This document shows positions 27,776-36,416 of a DNA stretch of 36,639 bases, in pieces. Source of the DNA: an uncultured Campylobacterales bacterium (GTDB taxonomy: Bacteria; Campylobacterota; Campylobacteria; Campylobacterales; CACVAW01); the NCBI GenBank assembly GCA_902727925.1, contig CACVAW010000020.1:1-36639 (forward strand), in the 5' to 3' direction. The number at the start of each line of letters is the position of its first letter. The stretch's first letter is position 1. Position numbers and translations under genes: made by a program. The notes beneath the pieces are model-generated. The model saw nothing but the letters and a program-made list of their open reading frames with translations. It made no database searches and was not told where the DNA came from.

Positions 27776-28626
27776 TCGCCGTATATTGAGTTGAGTATCG
27801 TATCTATATATTCAGTCTTGTCAAACTTCACTAGATTAGATTCTTTTTCACCTACACCTATATATGTGATAGGGATTTTAAGCTCATCTACGATACTAAG
27901 TATCGCTCCACCTTTTGCTGTACCGTCAAGCTTTGTTATTATTATCGAGTCGATTTTAGCTATTTCATTAAAGGCTTTTGCTTGAGCAATTGCAGAGTTT
28001 CCTTGTGTTCCATCAAGAATCAGTATTGTATTGTCAGGTGAATCTGGTTTTGCTTTTGTGCATACTCTTTTTATTTTTTCTAATTCAAGAGCTAGGTTTT
28101 TTTGATTGTGCAATCTTCCTGCTGTATCTATTATTACATTATCTATATTTTTTGCCATGGCTGAGCTTATTGTATCATATGCTACAGATGACGGGTCATG
28201 ACCTTTTTGTGAAGCTATTACATTGATATCAAGCTTTTGTCCCCATAGCTTTAGCTGTTCTATAGCGGCAGCTCTAAAGGTGTCACTCGCACCTAGAAGT
28301 ACACTTTTATCGCTACTTTTATACATTGAGGCAAGTTTGGCGATGGTTGTAGTTTTTCCTGCTCCATTTACGCCTATGATTAGCTCTATCTTTGGACTGA
28401 CGAACTCTTTTTCTTCATTCAGACCATCAAAAAGGCTCATCATATTAGATCTAAGTTGTTCTTTGGTTATTTTGTTTGGGAGTTCTCCAAGAAGTTTTTC
28501 TATACATTCATAAGCAACATCACACTCAAGTAATATCTCTTCTAATACTTCTTTTTCTAAGCGCTCTTTTGAAGAGGGTGCTATATCTTTTATTAAGTTT
28601 ACAGTCTTTTTTAGAAATCCCAACAT
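27772..28626 (-). CDS. ftsY: Signal recognition particle receptor FtsY
   Basis: This GTPase docks SRP-ribosome complexes at the Sec translocon. The NG domain is complete: G1 GVNGAGKTTT (residues 85-94), DTFRAAAIEQL, DTAGRLHN, TKLDGTAKGG and the closing GVGEKESNL. The acidic A domain of E. coli FtsY is absent, so the protein is the short 284-residue form seen in Campylobacterota. It begins one base after the upstream lipoprotein gene and overlaps radA. Confidence 0.96.
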   Translation of the reverse strand: MLGFLKKTVNLIKDIAPSSKERLEKEVLEEILLECDVAYECIEKLLGELPNKITKEQLRSNMMSLFDGLNEEKEFVSPKIELIIGVNGAGKTTTIAKLASMYKSSDKSVLLGASDTFRAAAIEQLKLWGQKLDINVIASQKGHDPSSVAYDTISSAMAKNIDNVIIDTAGRLHNQKNLALELEKIKRVCTKAKPDSPDNTILILDGTQGNSAIAQAKAFNEIAKIDSIIITKLDGTAKGGAILSIVDELKIPITYIGVGEKESNLVKFDKTEYIDTILNSIYGE

Positions 28627-28627
28627 A

Positions 28628-29167
28628 TTATTGCGCTTTAGTTAAAGATGAAAGGTCAAGGTCTATTAACTCTTGAAGTACAGCTCCAAGATAGTGAGTA
28701 TAATAATCCCCGTTACTATCAAACACCATACTTATAGGTGTAATATTGATCTTTAGACCTAACTCATTTTTGATTTTTTGTACATCTGCATTTGCTATGA
28801 TTGGATAGTTTAAGTCCATCTTAGAAACAAATTTCTTTAAAGAAGCATCTGAAATATTTTGGTTTACTAGTACACCAATGAATTCTATATCTTTATACTT
28901 TTCTTGTAATGATTTGAGTGAGTACATCTGAGCGATGCAAGGTTTACATCTAGTTGAAAAAAAGTTTAAAAATACAGGTTTATTTATATCTGTTTTAAAT
29001 GTTTTTTTCGAGAGTTTTATTACATTTAGTGAGTTGTTTGCATCATAGTAGTCTAGGACTAATATATTTGATGTTTTTTGAGTTTGTATTGTTGTGTTTT
29101 TTTCTTGTGGTGTATCAGAGTTACAACCTAGAAAAAATAGAGTTGCTATTAGAAGTAGTTTTTTCAT
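28628..29167 (-). CDS. TlpA-like thioredoxin-fold lipoprotein
   Basis: This is a periplasmic thiol-disulfide oxidoreductase of the TlpA/ResA type, anchored by lipidation at Cys15 (FFLGC). The active site is C74-K-P-C77 in FLNFFSTRCKPCIAQM. A cis-Pro-like ITPISMVFD segment follows. Such proteins reduce apo-cytochrome c or copper-site thiols; the substrate here is unknown. At 179 residues it has the usual size. It is three bases after the TauE-like gene and one base before ftsY, an order that looks translationally coupled. Confidence 0.9.
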   Translation of the reverse strand: MKKLLLIATLFFLGCNSDTPQEKNTTIQTQKTSNILVLDYYDANNSLNVIKLSKKTFKTDINKPVFLNFFSTRCKPCIAQMYSLKSLQEKYKDIEFIGVLVNQNISDASLKKFVSKMDLNYPIIANADVQKIKNELGLKINITPISMVFDSNGDYYTHYLGAVLQELIDLDLSSLTKAQ

Positions 29168-29170
29168 ATT

Positions 29171-29902
29171 TTAGAGTCCTTTAATTCCTTTATAAAGAAA
29201 TATAAATCCGCAAAGAAGTATAACATAAGAGATATATTTTGAGAAGTTTTTATCAGAGATTTTATTTTTTATTTTTATACCAATGATTGATGAAAGAATA
29301 GTAATCGGTATTATAGGCCAGTATTTAATATATTGTACAATATCAAAATTCCCCTGCATTTGGTATTGGACTATTCTACTTATATTTGAAGTTAAAGCAA
29401 ATACACAAGAACCTATTCTGAATTTGTTTTTGTTATTTTTGTAAATATCTCTAATACCCATAGCATTTAATGGACCTCCTGTACTTGTAATTCCCTGAAC
29501 AACTCCAGCTACAAATATAAGTATTTTACTAAAAAAATGATTTACTTTTAGATTAAGAGTATTAAAGAGATATGAGAACATAAGCACAATCCCAAGGACA
29601 ATAAGAAGATATTTGTGGTTAATTATATCAAATATATAAGAGCCTAAGATAGTTCCAAGAAGAGCAAAAACAAAAATAAAAATTGCACTTTTGAAATCAA
29701 AGTTTTTATATGATTCAAAAATAATCATAGTAGATACACCAATACTAGGATAAACACAAAGATAGATCAAACTAGCAATATCGTTGGTAAAAGTCATTGC
29801 TATTAGCATAGTTGTCATTGCTCCAGCAAATCCAAATATTCCCTGGATACTAAATCCAATAAAAAAGCTCAAAAATATAAATATAATAGAGATATCAAAC
29901 AA
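29171..29902 (-). CDS. TauE/SafE-family membrane permease
   Basis: This inner-membrane protein has about seven or eight hydrophobic helices in 243 residues. The TauE/SafE (DUF81) pattern is visible in both halves: GIFGFAGAMTTML near the N-terminus and GVVQGITSTGGPLNAMG in the middle. The family exports sulfite, sulfoacetate or other sulfur anions, but the substrate here is not known. The start is TTG at 29902, with AAGG about nine bases upstream. It is first in the TauE-TlpA-ftsY-radA run. Confidence 0.87.
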   Translation of the reverse strand: MFDISIIFIFLSFFIGFSIQGIFGFAGAMTTMLIAMTFTNDIASLIYLCVYPSIGVSTMIIFESYKNFDFKSAIFIFVFALLGTILGSYIFDIINHKYLLIVLGIVLMFSYLFNTLNLKVNHFFSKILIFVAGVVQGITSTGGPLNAMGIRDIYKNNKNKFRIGSCVFALTSNISRIVQYQMQGNFDIVQYIKYWPIIPITILSSIIGIKIKNKISDKNFSKYISYVILLCGFIFLYKGIKGL

Positions 29903-29981
29903 ATTTTAAGCCTTATGTTGTTATTGTTTTGGAATTTTAGAGATGAAACTCTAGCTAAAAGATATGAAAAGAGTGATATAT

Positions 29982-30515
29982 ATGGACAAAGATCAATTTA
30001 GAAAAAAATCAATACAAGAACTTAAAAATATACTTCCTCATCCAAATATCTATTACAAACAAAAGATAATAGAAAAACAATTATTAAATATAATTAAACA
30101 AACAAATTCCAAAAATATACTAGCTTATATACCTCTTAAAATGGAATTTAATACAAAAAATTTGATAAAAATAATCAGACGAAAATCAAATATTAATATA
30201 TTTGTACCTTTTATGCAGACTGTTAGTTTTAAGTCGGTAAAATACAGACTTCCTATCTATAAGAAGAAATTTGGTATATATGAACCAAATAATTCTTTAT
30301 TTAAAATTAGAAATATTGATTTAATCATAGTGCCAGTTGTTGGAGTTGATGGCGTTATGAAAAGAGTAGGCTTTGGCAAAGGTATGTATGATAGATTCTT
30401 TGAAAACTTGCCAAATAAACCTACTGTAGTTTTTGTTCAACTAAAAACTTGTTTTACTAAAAAAATAATCACAAACGAATATGATATTAGAGCTGATTAT
30501 TATATAACTTCATAA
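29982..30515 (+). CDS. 5-formyltetrahydrofolate cyclo-ligase family protein
   Basis: It converts 5-formyl-THF to 5,10-methenyl-THF using ATP. The family signature is present as VGFGKGMYDRF, plus a basic N-terminal Lys/Arg segment (DQFRKKSI), MEFNTKNL and IVPVVGVDG. The expected GxGGGYYD motif is changed to GFGKGMYD, a conservative variant seen in this phylum. ATG 29982 is preferred over 29964 because AAGAG stands about eight bases before it, whereas the first ATG has no ribosome binding site. It is transcribed divergently from the TauE-like gene. Confidence 0.88.
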   Translation: MDKDQFRKKSIQELKNILPHPNIYYKQKIIEKQLLNIIKQTNSKNILAYIPLKMEFNTKNLIKIIRRKSNINIFVPFMQTVSFKSVKYRLPIYKKKFGIYEPNNSLFKIRNIDLIIVPVVGVDGVMKRVGFGKGMYDRFFENLPNKPTVVFVQLKTCFTKKIITNEYDIRADYYITS

Positions 30516-30518
30516 ATA

Positions 30519-30543
30519 AAAACTTTTATATTTTAAAAGTTTT
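30519..30543 (+). terminator. Terminator hairpin after the cyclo-ligase gene
   Basis: AAAACTTTTA (30519-30528) and TAAAAGTTTT (30534-30543) form a 10-bp stem with a TATTT loop, ending in T4. It starts four bases after the stop codon. Confidence 0.6.
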
Positions 30544-30661
30544 ACTAATAAAAAATTTGTGGGTAAATAGCCCAGCTTCTTGAGCTTTATTGAAAATTTC
30601 ATTTGTATTGATAGGGTTTAAAATTTTGATAAACTTAAGAGGACTTATAAGGTCTTAGATT

Positions 30662-32197
30662 ATGTTAATAGAACTTTCAATAGCTGCTTCATGCGCTATT
30701 ATTGGTGTAGGAATAGGCGTTTTTGTATCTAAAAAAATACAATCAAATAAATCAAACGATATAATTTCTAATGCAAGTGCAAGAGCAAAAGCAATAGAAT
30801 CAGAATCAGAAAAAATTCTTGCTGAATCAAGAATTAAGCTAAAAGATGCAGAACTTGAAGCAAAGAAAAAATATGAAGAAAAAACACAAAAACTTGAAAT
30901 TAAAGATCAAGAGTTAAATGAATTTTTAAAAGAAGAAAGAAGACTCTTAAAAGAAGAAAAAGTAGAGATAAAAAACAGAGCTAAGAAAATTGAAAGTTCA
31001 CAAAAAAATCTTGAAGTATTAAAAGATAATTATAATGATAAACTAATAGAAACTACAAAAGTATTAGAACGTTCAGCCGGTCTTACTGCTGATGAAGCAA
31101 AGACATTAGTTATTGCTCAAGCCAAAAATGACGCAAGAGCAGATATAGCAAATATCGTAAGAAAATACGAAACAATAGCAAAACAAGATGCTAAGAAAAA
31201 AGCTAACTGGATACTTGCTCAAGCTACTACAAGATTTGCAGGAGAGTTTGCAGGAGAGAGACTAATAAATGTTGTTTCGATTCCTTCAGATGATCTAAAA
31301 GGCCGTATAATAGGTAAAGAAGGGCGAAATATAAAAGCCCTTGAAATGCTTCTTGGTGTAGATATAATCATAGATGATACTCCTGGAAGTATAATAGTAA
31401 GTAGTTTTAATTTATACAGAAGAGCAATAGCTGTTGATGTTATCAAAAGTCTTGTAGAAGATGGACGAATACAACCTGCTAGGATTGAAGAACTATACAA
31501 AAAAATCTCATCTGAATTTGAAGAAAAGCTTCTTGAAGAGGGTGAGAATATATTAATAGATCTTGGAGTTACAGGTGTGCATCCTGAGATTGTTAAGCTT
31601 ATTGGGAGACTAAGGTTTCGTGCTAGTTATGGTCAAAATGCACTTGCTCACTCGCTTGAAGTGGCAAACTTAGCTAGTATTATTGCAGCTGAGTGTGGTG
31701 GCGATCCAATACTTGCGCGTCGTGCTGGGATACTTCATGATATAGGAAAAGCTCTTACTCATGAAATGGCGGGGTCTCATGTAGACCTGGGTGCTGAAAT
31801 ATGTAATAGATACAATGAACATGAAGCTGTAATTAACTGTATATATGCACATCATGGTATAAGAGAAGCTACATCAATAGAATCATTTGCAGTTTGTAGT
31901 GCTGATGTTCTTTCAGCTGCGCGTCCAGGTGCTAGACAAGAAGTGCTTGAAAGCTTCTTAAAGCGTGTAGAAGAGATTGAAGATATATCGACAAGTAAAA
32001 CAGGAGTTATCAAAGCATACGCAATAAATGCAGGACGCGAAGTAAGAATCTTAGTAAATGCAGATCTTGTTAATGATAATGAATCAAATCTAATAGCAAA
32101 AGAAATAGCAGCTGAAATACAAGAAAAAGTTCAGTATCCAGGTGAAGTAAAAGTGACAGTTATAAGAGAAAGAAGAAGTGTAAATTACGCAAGATGA
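30662..32197 (+). CDS. rny: Ribonuclease Y
   Basis: This membrane-anchored endoribonuclease starts bulk mRNA decay. The order is an N-terminal transmembrane helix (residues 2-24), a long charged coiled coil (about 30-150), a KH domain (GRIIGKEGRNIKALEMLLG) and an HD domain (HSLEVANLA and ILHDIGKAL). At 511 residues it has the usual length. The start is ATG 30662 with AAGG about nine bases upstream. The gene overlaps the CDF transporter by four bases. A gap of about 145 bases upstream holds a terminator and possibly a promoter; no RNA gene is evident there. Confidence 0.97.
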   Translation: MLIELSIAASCAIIGVGIGVFVSKKIQSNKSNDIISNASARAKAIESESEKILAESRIKLKDAELEAKKKYEEKTQKLEIKDQELNEFLKEERRLLKEEKVEIKNRAKKIESSQKNLEVLKDNYNDKLIETTKVLERSAGLTADEAKTLVIAQAKNDARADIANIVRKYETIAKQDAKKKANWILAQATTRFAGEFAGERLINVVSIPSDDLKGRIIGKEGRNIKALEMLLGVDIIIDDTPGSIIVSSFNLYRRAIAVDVIKSLVEDGRIQPARIEELYKKISSEFEEKLLEEGENILIDLGVTGVHPEIVKLIGRLRFRASYGQNALAHSLEVANLASIIAAECGGDPILARRAGILHDIGKALTHEMAGSHVDLGAEICNRYNEHEAVINCIYAHHGIREATSIESFAVCSADVLSAARPGARQEVLESFLKRVEEIEDISTSKTGVIKAYAINAGREVRILVNADLVNDNESNLIAKEIAAEIQEKVQYPGEVKVTVIRERRSVNYAR

Positions 32198-33078
32198 TAA
32201 AGTCAGATAATATTCCATCAAAAGCTACTATTGTATCATCATCAGTAGCTTTTATTCTAATAATAATTAAACTCACTTTTGGAATATTTAGTGGTTCTGT
32301 AGCATTACTAGCCAGTGCTATTGACTCTGTACTTGATTTTTTTGTCTCACTATTTAATTACTTTGCTATTAAAAAAAGTGTAGAAAACCCAGATAAAATA
32401 TTCAATTATGGCAAAGGTAAACTTGAATCACTTGCAGCCTTTGTTGAGGGAATAGTTATTGTTCTTTCAGGTCTATATGTATTATATATATCCATTACAA
32501 AGGTTTTTAATCCAGAAGAGTTAAAACATTTAAATATCGCTATTATTGTTATGTCTATTTCTGTTGTTATAACTTTTTGTTTGGTTTTATATCTAAACAG
32601 TATCTATAAAAAAACAAAAAATATACTTATCAAAACAGATGCTTTACATTATAAAATGGATTTGTATACTAATATAGCGATACTTATATCACTGTTTATT
32701 GTTAATATATTTGGGTTTGTCTTAGTTGACGCGGTATTAGGTATATGTATAGGTATATATATAATATATGAAGCCACAAAGCTTATAAAAGAGAGTTCAC
32801 TTATACTATTAGATCATTCACTTGATAGAGAAATGGTTCTTAAAATTAGAGAGATATTTAAGTCCCATGATGAGCTTATAGATTTCCATGCTTTAGCTAC
32901 TAGGACATCAGGAGTTATGAATTTCGTTAATGTTGATGTTGTTTTTCAAGATACTGATATATTACTCATAGATGCACATAAAGTTAGTGATGAAATAGAA
33001 GAAAGTATCAAAAACTTAGACAAAACTATCAAATGGAAAATCAATATTCATCTTGACCCTTATGATGACGAGGATTAA
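32194..33078 (+). CDS. Cation diffusion facilitator transporter (FieF-like)
   Basis: This is a proton-coupled divalent metal exporter (Zn, Fe or Mn) of the inner membrane. Six transmembrane helices precede a cytoplasmic domain. Metal-site residues are visible as SAIDSVLDFF in helix 2 and DALHYKMDLYTN in helix 5, and FNYGKGKLES matches the loop after helix 2. The cytoplasmic part contains HALATRTSG, DVVFQD and IDAHKVSDEIE. At 294 residues it fits the FieF group. It overlaps rny by four bases. Metal specificity cannot be settled from sequence alone. Confidence 0.9.
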   Translation: MIKSDNIPSKATIVSSSVAFILIIIKLTFGIFSGSVALLASAIDSVLDFFVSLFNYFAIKKSVENPDKIFNYGKGKLESLAAFVEGIVIVLSGLYVLYISITKVFNPEELKHLNIAIIVMSISVVITFCLVLYLNSIYKKTKNILIKTDALHYKMDLYTNIAILISLFIVNIFGFVLVDAVLGICIGIYIIYEATKLIKESSLILLDHSLDREMVLKIREIFKSHDELIDFHALATRTSGVMNFVNVDVVFQDTDILLIDAHKVSDEIEESIKNLDKTIKWKINIHLDPYDDED

Positions 33079-33120
33079 GATTCTTTTAGACTAACAATCT
33101 GTTTCTTGAATCTTTTAAAA

Positions 33121-33603
33121 TTATTTTAGTAACTTAAGCGGTATCATTACAGAAGGTCTTCCTCTATATTTTGGGTGAGGTATATTAATACCCTTTTTAT
33201 AACAAAACTTATCATTATTATAGGTTATTATATCTATATCAAGAGTTCTCGGTGCATTTTTAAAACTTCTTTTTCTATTAAATTTTTTTTCCACATAATG
33301 AGCGAACTGTAATAACTCAGTAGCACTAAAGTCAGTCTTGATTTGTATGACAGCATTATAGAAGTATGCTTGTTTAAGATATCCAAATGGAGGATTTTTA
33401 AGTATAGGTGAGGTTTGAATTATAGCTATTTTTTTATGTGCTTTAAGACAAAAAAATAGTCTTTTTAGAGTTTTGATACTATCACCTATATTTCCACCGA
33501 CACCTAGTACAGAAATATTTTTCTTTGATGATTTTTTATTAGTTTTATATGGATAAAATTGTTCATAATATAGTGAATTTTTAGAATCTAGAACTTTTAC
33601 CAT
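33121..33603 (-). CDS. folK: HPPK (6-hydroxymethyl-7,8-dihydropterin pyrophosphokinase)
   Basis: It transfers pyrophosphate from ATP to hydroxymethyl-dihydropterin in folate synthesis. Signatures are VGGNIGDS, TSPILKNPPFG, FYNAVIQI and the metal site PRTLDIDII, followed by PHPKYRGRPSVMIPL. About 30 residues precede the normal start at the GGNIGD strand, as in other Campylobacterota FolK proteins. The ATG at 33603 follows AAGG by six bases. It lies downstream of dnaK behind a terminator, so it probably uses its own promoter. Confidence 0.94.
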   Translation of the reverse strand: MVKVLDSKNSLYYEQFYPYKTNKKSSKKNISVLGVGGNIGDSIKTLKRLFFCLKAHKKIAIIQTSPILKNPPFGYLKQAYFYNAVIQIKTDFSATELLQFAHYVEKKFNRKRSFKNAPRTLDIDIITYNNDKFCYKKGINIPHPKYRGRPSVMIPLKLLK

Positions 33604-33704
33604 AAAATACCTTAGTTATTTATATAATCATATCTAAGGCTATTTAAGATTTGTACATTGTATATAATTTAGTAGAACCTAAATTACATACAATGTTAGA
33701 CGTC

Positions 33705-33742
33705 GTAAGACTTCCTCTTGCTCCTAGCAAGAGAGATCTTAC
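33705..33742 (-). terminator. Terminator of dnaK
   Basis: CTCTTGC / GCAAGAG (33715-33721 and 33727-33733) closes on a five-base loop. An outer GTAAGA / TCTTAC pairing (33705-33710 and 33737-33742) lengthens it across a short internal mismatch. It overlaps the dnaK stop codon on the minus strand. Confidence 0.65.
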
Positions 33743-35616
33743 TCTACCTCTGCGTCAATGACATCGTCATCGTCTTTTTTCTCTTCACTTTTAGGAGCAT
33801 CCGCCCCATCTTTTGAGTACATTGCTTCAGCTAGCTTATGGCTTACTGCTGAAAGATTTTTTACAGCTTCATCGATTTGTTCTTTTGAAGCATTTTCGTC
33901 TTTTAGTACAGTCTTAAGTTCATCTAAGGCTTTAGTTATATTTGTCTTATCAGTCTCTTCGATTTTGTCTTTCAAATCTTCAAGAGATTTTTCTGTTTGG
34001 TGTACTAGAGCGTCAGCTTGATTTCTTGTATCTACAAGCTCTTTTTTCTTACCATCTTGCTCTTTGTTCGCTTCAGCGTCTGATACCATTTTATTGATCT
34101 CTTCTTCGCTTAGTCCTGAACTTCCACTTATTGTTACGCTTTGTTCTTTACCACTTGCATTATCTTTTGCACTTACACTTAGAATTCCGTTTGCATCAAT
34201 ATCAAATGTAACTTCTATCTGTGGTACTCCTCTTGGACTTGGTGGTATTCCTTCAAGGTTGAATTGTCCTAAAGACTTATTATCTTTAGCAAACTCACGT
34301 TCTCCTTGTGTCACATGAATTGTAACTGCTGGTTGATTGTCTTCAGCAGTAGAAAAAGTCTTTGATGCCTTAAATGGTATTGCAGTTCCTTTTTCTATAA
34401 TCTGGGTAGTCACTCCACCCATAGTTTCGATTCCTAAGCTTAACGGTGTAACGTCAAGTAGTAATATATCACTATCACTTGTACCAGTAAGAACTGCACC
34501 TTGGATTGATGCACCACGAGCTACAACTTCATCAGGGTTTACAGACTTATTAAGATCTTTACCAAAGAACTCTTTTACTTTTTCTTGTACTAAAGGTATT
34601 CTTGTACTACCACCTACCATTACTATTTCTTTAATGTCACTCTTAGCAACACCAGAGTCAGCTACAACATTTTTTATAGTCTCAATAGTCTTTGCTACAA
34701 GGTCTTCTATCATACCCTCAAATTTACTTCTTGTGAGCTTCTTTACTAAGTGTTTTGGTCCAGTTGCATCCATCGTGATAAATGGAAGATTTATTTCTGT
34801 TTCATTTGCACTTGAAAGTTCTTTTTTTGCATTTTCAGCAGCTTCTTTTAGTCTTTGAAGAGCCATAATGTCATTTTTAAGATCTATTCCAGTATCATTT
34901 TTGAACTCATCAGCTAACCAGTCAATTACTCTATTATCAAAGTCATCACCACCAAGGAATGCATCTCCACCAGTAGCATTTACTTCAACAACATCATCAC
35001 CAGTTTCAAGTACTGTAACATCAAATGTACCACCACCAAGATCATAAACTACTATTTGCTCACTTGTCTTTTTATCTAGTCCGTAACTTAGAGCTGCTGC
35101 TGTTGGCTCATTGATTATTCTAAGTACATTTAGACCAGCTATTGTACCAGCTTCTTGCGTAGCTTTTCTTTGAGCATCATTAAAATATGCAGGTACTGTT
35201 ATAACTGCGTCAGTTACATCTTCACCAAAATAACTCTCAGCATCACTTTTAAGCTTACCAAGAACTTTAGCAGATATCTCTTGAGGAGTATATATCTTAC
35301 CATCTATTTCAATAGCACAAGCACCATTTCTGTCAGTTATATGATATGGTAATTTAGTCTGAGCTTCTTTAGCTTTTTCTTCATTACTCATAAGACCCAT
35401 TATTCTTTTGATTGAGAATATTGTTTTTTCTGGATTTGTTACAGCTTGTCTTTTTGCTGTATCACCTACAAGTATGTCACCTTTGTCTGTAAAAGCTACT
35501 ATCGAAGGAGTTGTATTCTTACCTTCTTTATTTGCTAAAACTTTTGCTTCTCCACCTTCGTATGTTGCCATACAAGAGTTTGTTGTCCCTAAATCTATAC
35601 CTATTACTTTTCCCAT
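33739..35616 (-). CDS. dnaK: Chaperone DnaK (Hsp70)
   Basis: This ATP-driven chaperone works with GrpE and DnaJ. The N-terminal ATPase has [23 protein letters not shown] and VGGSTRIP. The substrate domain contains [17 protein letters not shown]. The C-terminal lid ends in an acidic tail ([11 protein letters not shown]). At 625 residues it has the normal length. A good ribosome binding site (AAGGAG) lies before ATG 35616. It is 55 bases after grpE, so the two form an operon. dnaJ is not in the window. Confidence 0.98.
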   Translation of the reverse strand: MGKVIGIDLGTTNSCMATYEGGEAKVLANKEGKNTTPSIVAFTDKGDILVGDTAKRQAVTNPEKTIFSIKRIMGLMSNEEKAKEAQTKLPYHITDRNGACAIEIDGKIYTPQEISAKVLGKLKSDAESYFGEDVTDAVITVPAYFNDAQRKATQEAGTIAGLNVLRIINEPTAAALSYGLDKKTSEQIVVYDLGGGTFDVTVLETGDDVVEVNATGGDAFLGGDDFDNRVIDWLADEFKNDTGIDLKNDIMALQRLKEAAENAKKELSSANETEINLPFITMDATGPKHLVKKLTRSKFEGMIEDLVAKTIETIKNVVADSGVAKSDIKEIVMVGGSTRIPLVQEKVKEFFGKDLNKSVNPDEVVARGASIQGAVLTGTSDSDILLLDVTPLSLGIETMGGVTTQIIEKGTAIPFKASKTFSTAEDNQPAVTIHVTQGEREFAKDNKSLGQFNLEGIPPSPRGVPQIEVTFDIDANGILSVSAKDNASGKEQSVTISGSSGLSEEEINKMVSDAEANKEQDGKKKELVDTRNQADALVHQTEKSLEDLKDKIEETDKTNITKALDELKTVLKDENASKEQIDEAVKNLSAVSHKLAEAMYSKDGADAPKSEEKKDDDDVIDAEVE

Positions 35617-35671
35617 AATTTAAAAGTCTCCTTAAATAATTTATAATTCATCACTCATAATTTTTCAGTAG

Positions 35672-36205
35672 TTACTTTGCTACTGAAACCATTGCGGCTC
35701 TTAACACTCTATCTTTTATTTTATATCCCTTTTGTAGGACTTGTACTATTTCGCCACTCTTCTTATCTTCACTTTCAACCTTTATCACAGCTTCGTGAAA
35801 ATTGGGATCAAATTCACCTTCACACTCTATTTCAGTAATACCAGCTCTCTCAAAGACCTTGTTAAACTGATCAACAGTAATATTAATACCATTTTTCAAA
35901 TCTTCCAAGCTAATTTCTTCATTTTTGATAGAAAGGTCAAGAGAATCAATCACACTTAACAAATCCCTAGCAAAGCTTTGAGTCGCATACGCAATAGAAT
36001 CAGCTTTTTGCTTTTCTAACCTTCTTTGCATATTAACAAACTCTGCATTTGCACGAAGAAACTTCTCTTCAAGTTCTTTATTCTTTGCTTTAAGTTCTTC
36101 TATAGACTCAGTAACACTTTCTTTTTCATCAGAATTTTCTATGTTTTCGTCTACATTATCATCAATATAAGATTGCTTCAGATCATCTATATTTTCTTCA
36201 TCCAT
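35672..36205 (-). CDS. grpE: Nucleotide exchange factor GrpE
   Basis: This is the nucleotide exchange factor of DnaK, 177 residues. An acidic N-terminal tail is followed by a coiled coil (ELKAKNKELEEKFLRANAEF), the AEFVNMQRRLEKQK signature, FARDLLSVIDSLDLS, and the beta domain GEFDPNFHEAV...VLQKGYKIKDRVLRAAMV. ATG 36205 follows AGGAG. Upstream lies a strong sigma-70 promoter. In many Campylobacterota hrcA directly precedes grpE; no hrcA is found in the 211 bases before the next gene. Confidence 0.97.
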   Translation of the reverse strand: MDEENIDDLKQSYIDDNVDENIENSDEKESVTESIEELKAKNKELEEKFLRANAEFVNMQRRLEKQKADSIAYATQSFARDLLSVIDSLDLSIKNEEISLEDLKNGINITVDQFNKVFERAGITEIECEGEFDPNFHEAVIKVESEDKKSGEIVQVLQKGYKIKDRVLRAAMVSVAK

Positions 36206-36243
36206 TTAGACTCCTAAATAAAAACATTATTTTTATGTTTGGA

Positions 36244-36272
36244 ATAATATAAAAAAAAATCTTTTTTGTCAA
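36244..36272 (-). promoter_or_regulatory. Near-consensus sigma-70 promoter of grpE-dnaK
   Basis: On the minus strand a perfect TTGACA (36272-36267) is followed, after exactly 17 bases, by TATTAT (36249-36244). This is unusually close to the E. coli consensus for a low-GC Campylobacterota genome. The transcript would begin about 30 bases upstream of the grpE ATG. No CIRCE inverted repeat is recognised here. Confidence 0.7.
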
Positions 36273-36276
36273 GACT

Positions 36277-36322
36277 TTAGTTTAGTGTATTTTGTATAGA
36301 TTAGTTTAGTCTTATGGACTAA
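36277..36322. repeat. Direct and inverted repeats in the grpE upstream region
   Basis: TTAGTTTAGT occurs at 36277-36286 and again at 36301-36310, 24 bases apart start to start. The second copy runs into an inverted repeat TTAGTC / GACTAA (36306-36311 and 36317-36322) around TTATG. The pair stands between two divergent promoters, so it could be an operator for either one, or a junction relic of an inserted element. Confidence 0.5.
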
Positions 36323-36370
36323 CATTATGAAGGCGATAGAATATAGTTTTAATTTACATATAATATATGA

Positions 36371-36376
36371 TATAAT
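36371..36376 (+). promoter_or_regulatory. Candidate -10 box of the right-edge gene
   Basis: A TATAAT with an AT-rich upstream region lies about 40 bases before the ATG at 36417. A very strong purine-rich ribosome binding site (AGAGGGGG) follows at about 36404. Confidence 0.5.
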
Positions 36377-36416
36377 AAATGTAGATACATTTCATAAGAA
36401 AGAAGAGGGGGCAAAG

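Noticed and set aside
30544-30661. Small RNA gene before rny
   Set aside because: A few small hairpins are present, but no conserved RNA pattern and no separate promoter plus terminator could be supported.
34337-34858. 173-codon plus-strand frame antisense to dnaK
   Set aside because: Long antisense frames are a common artefact of dnaK codon use; it has no start signal and no recognisable domain.
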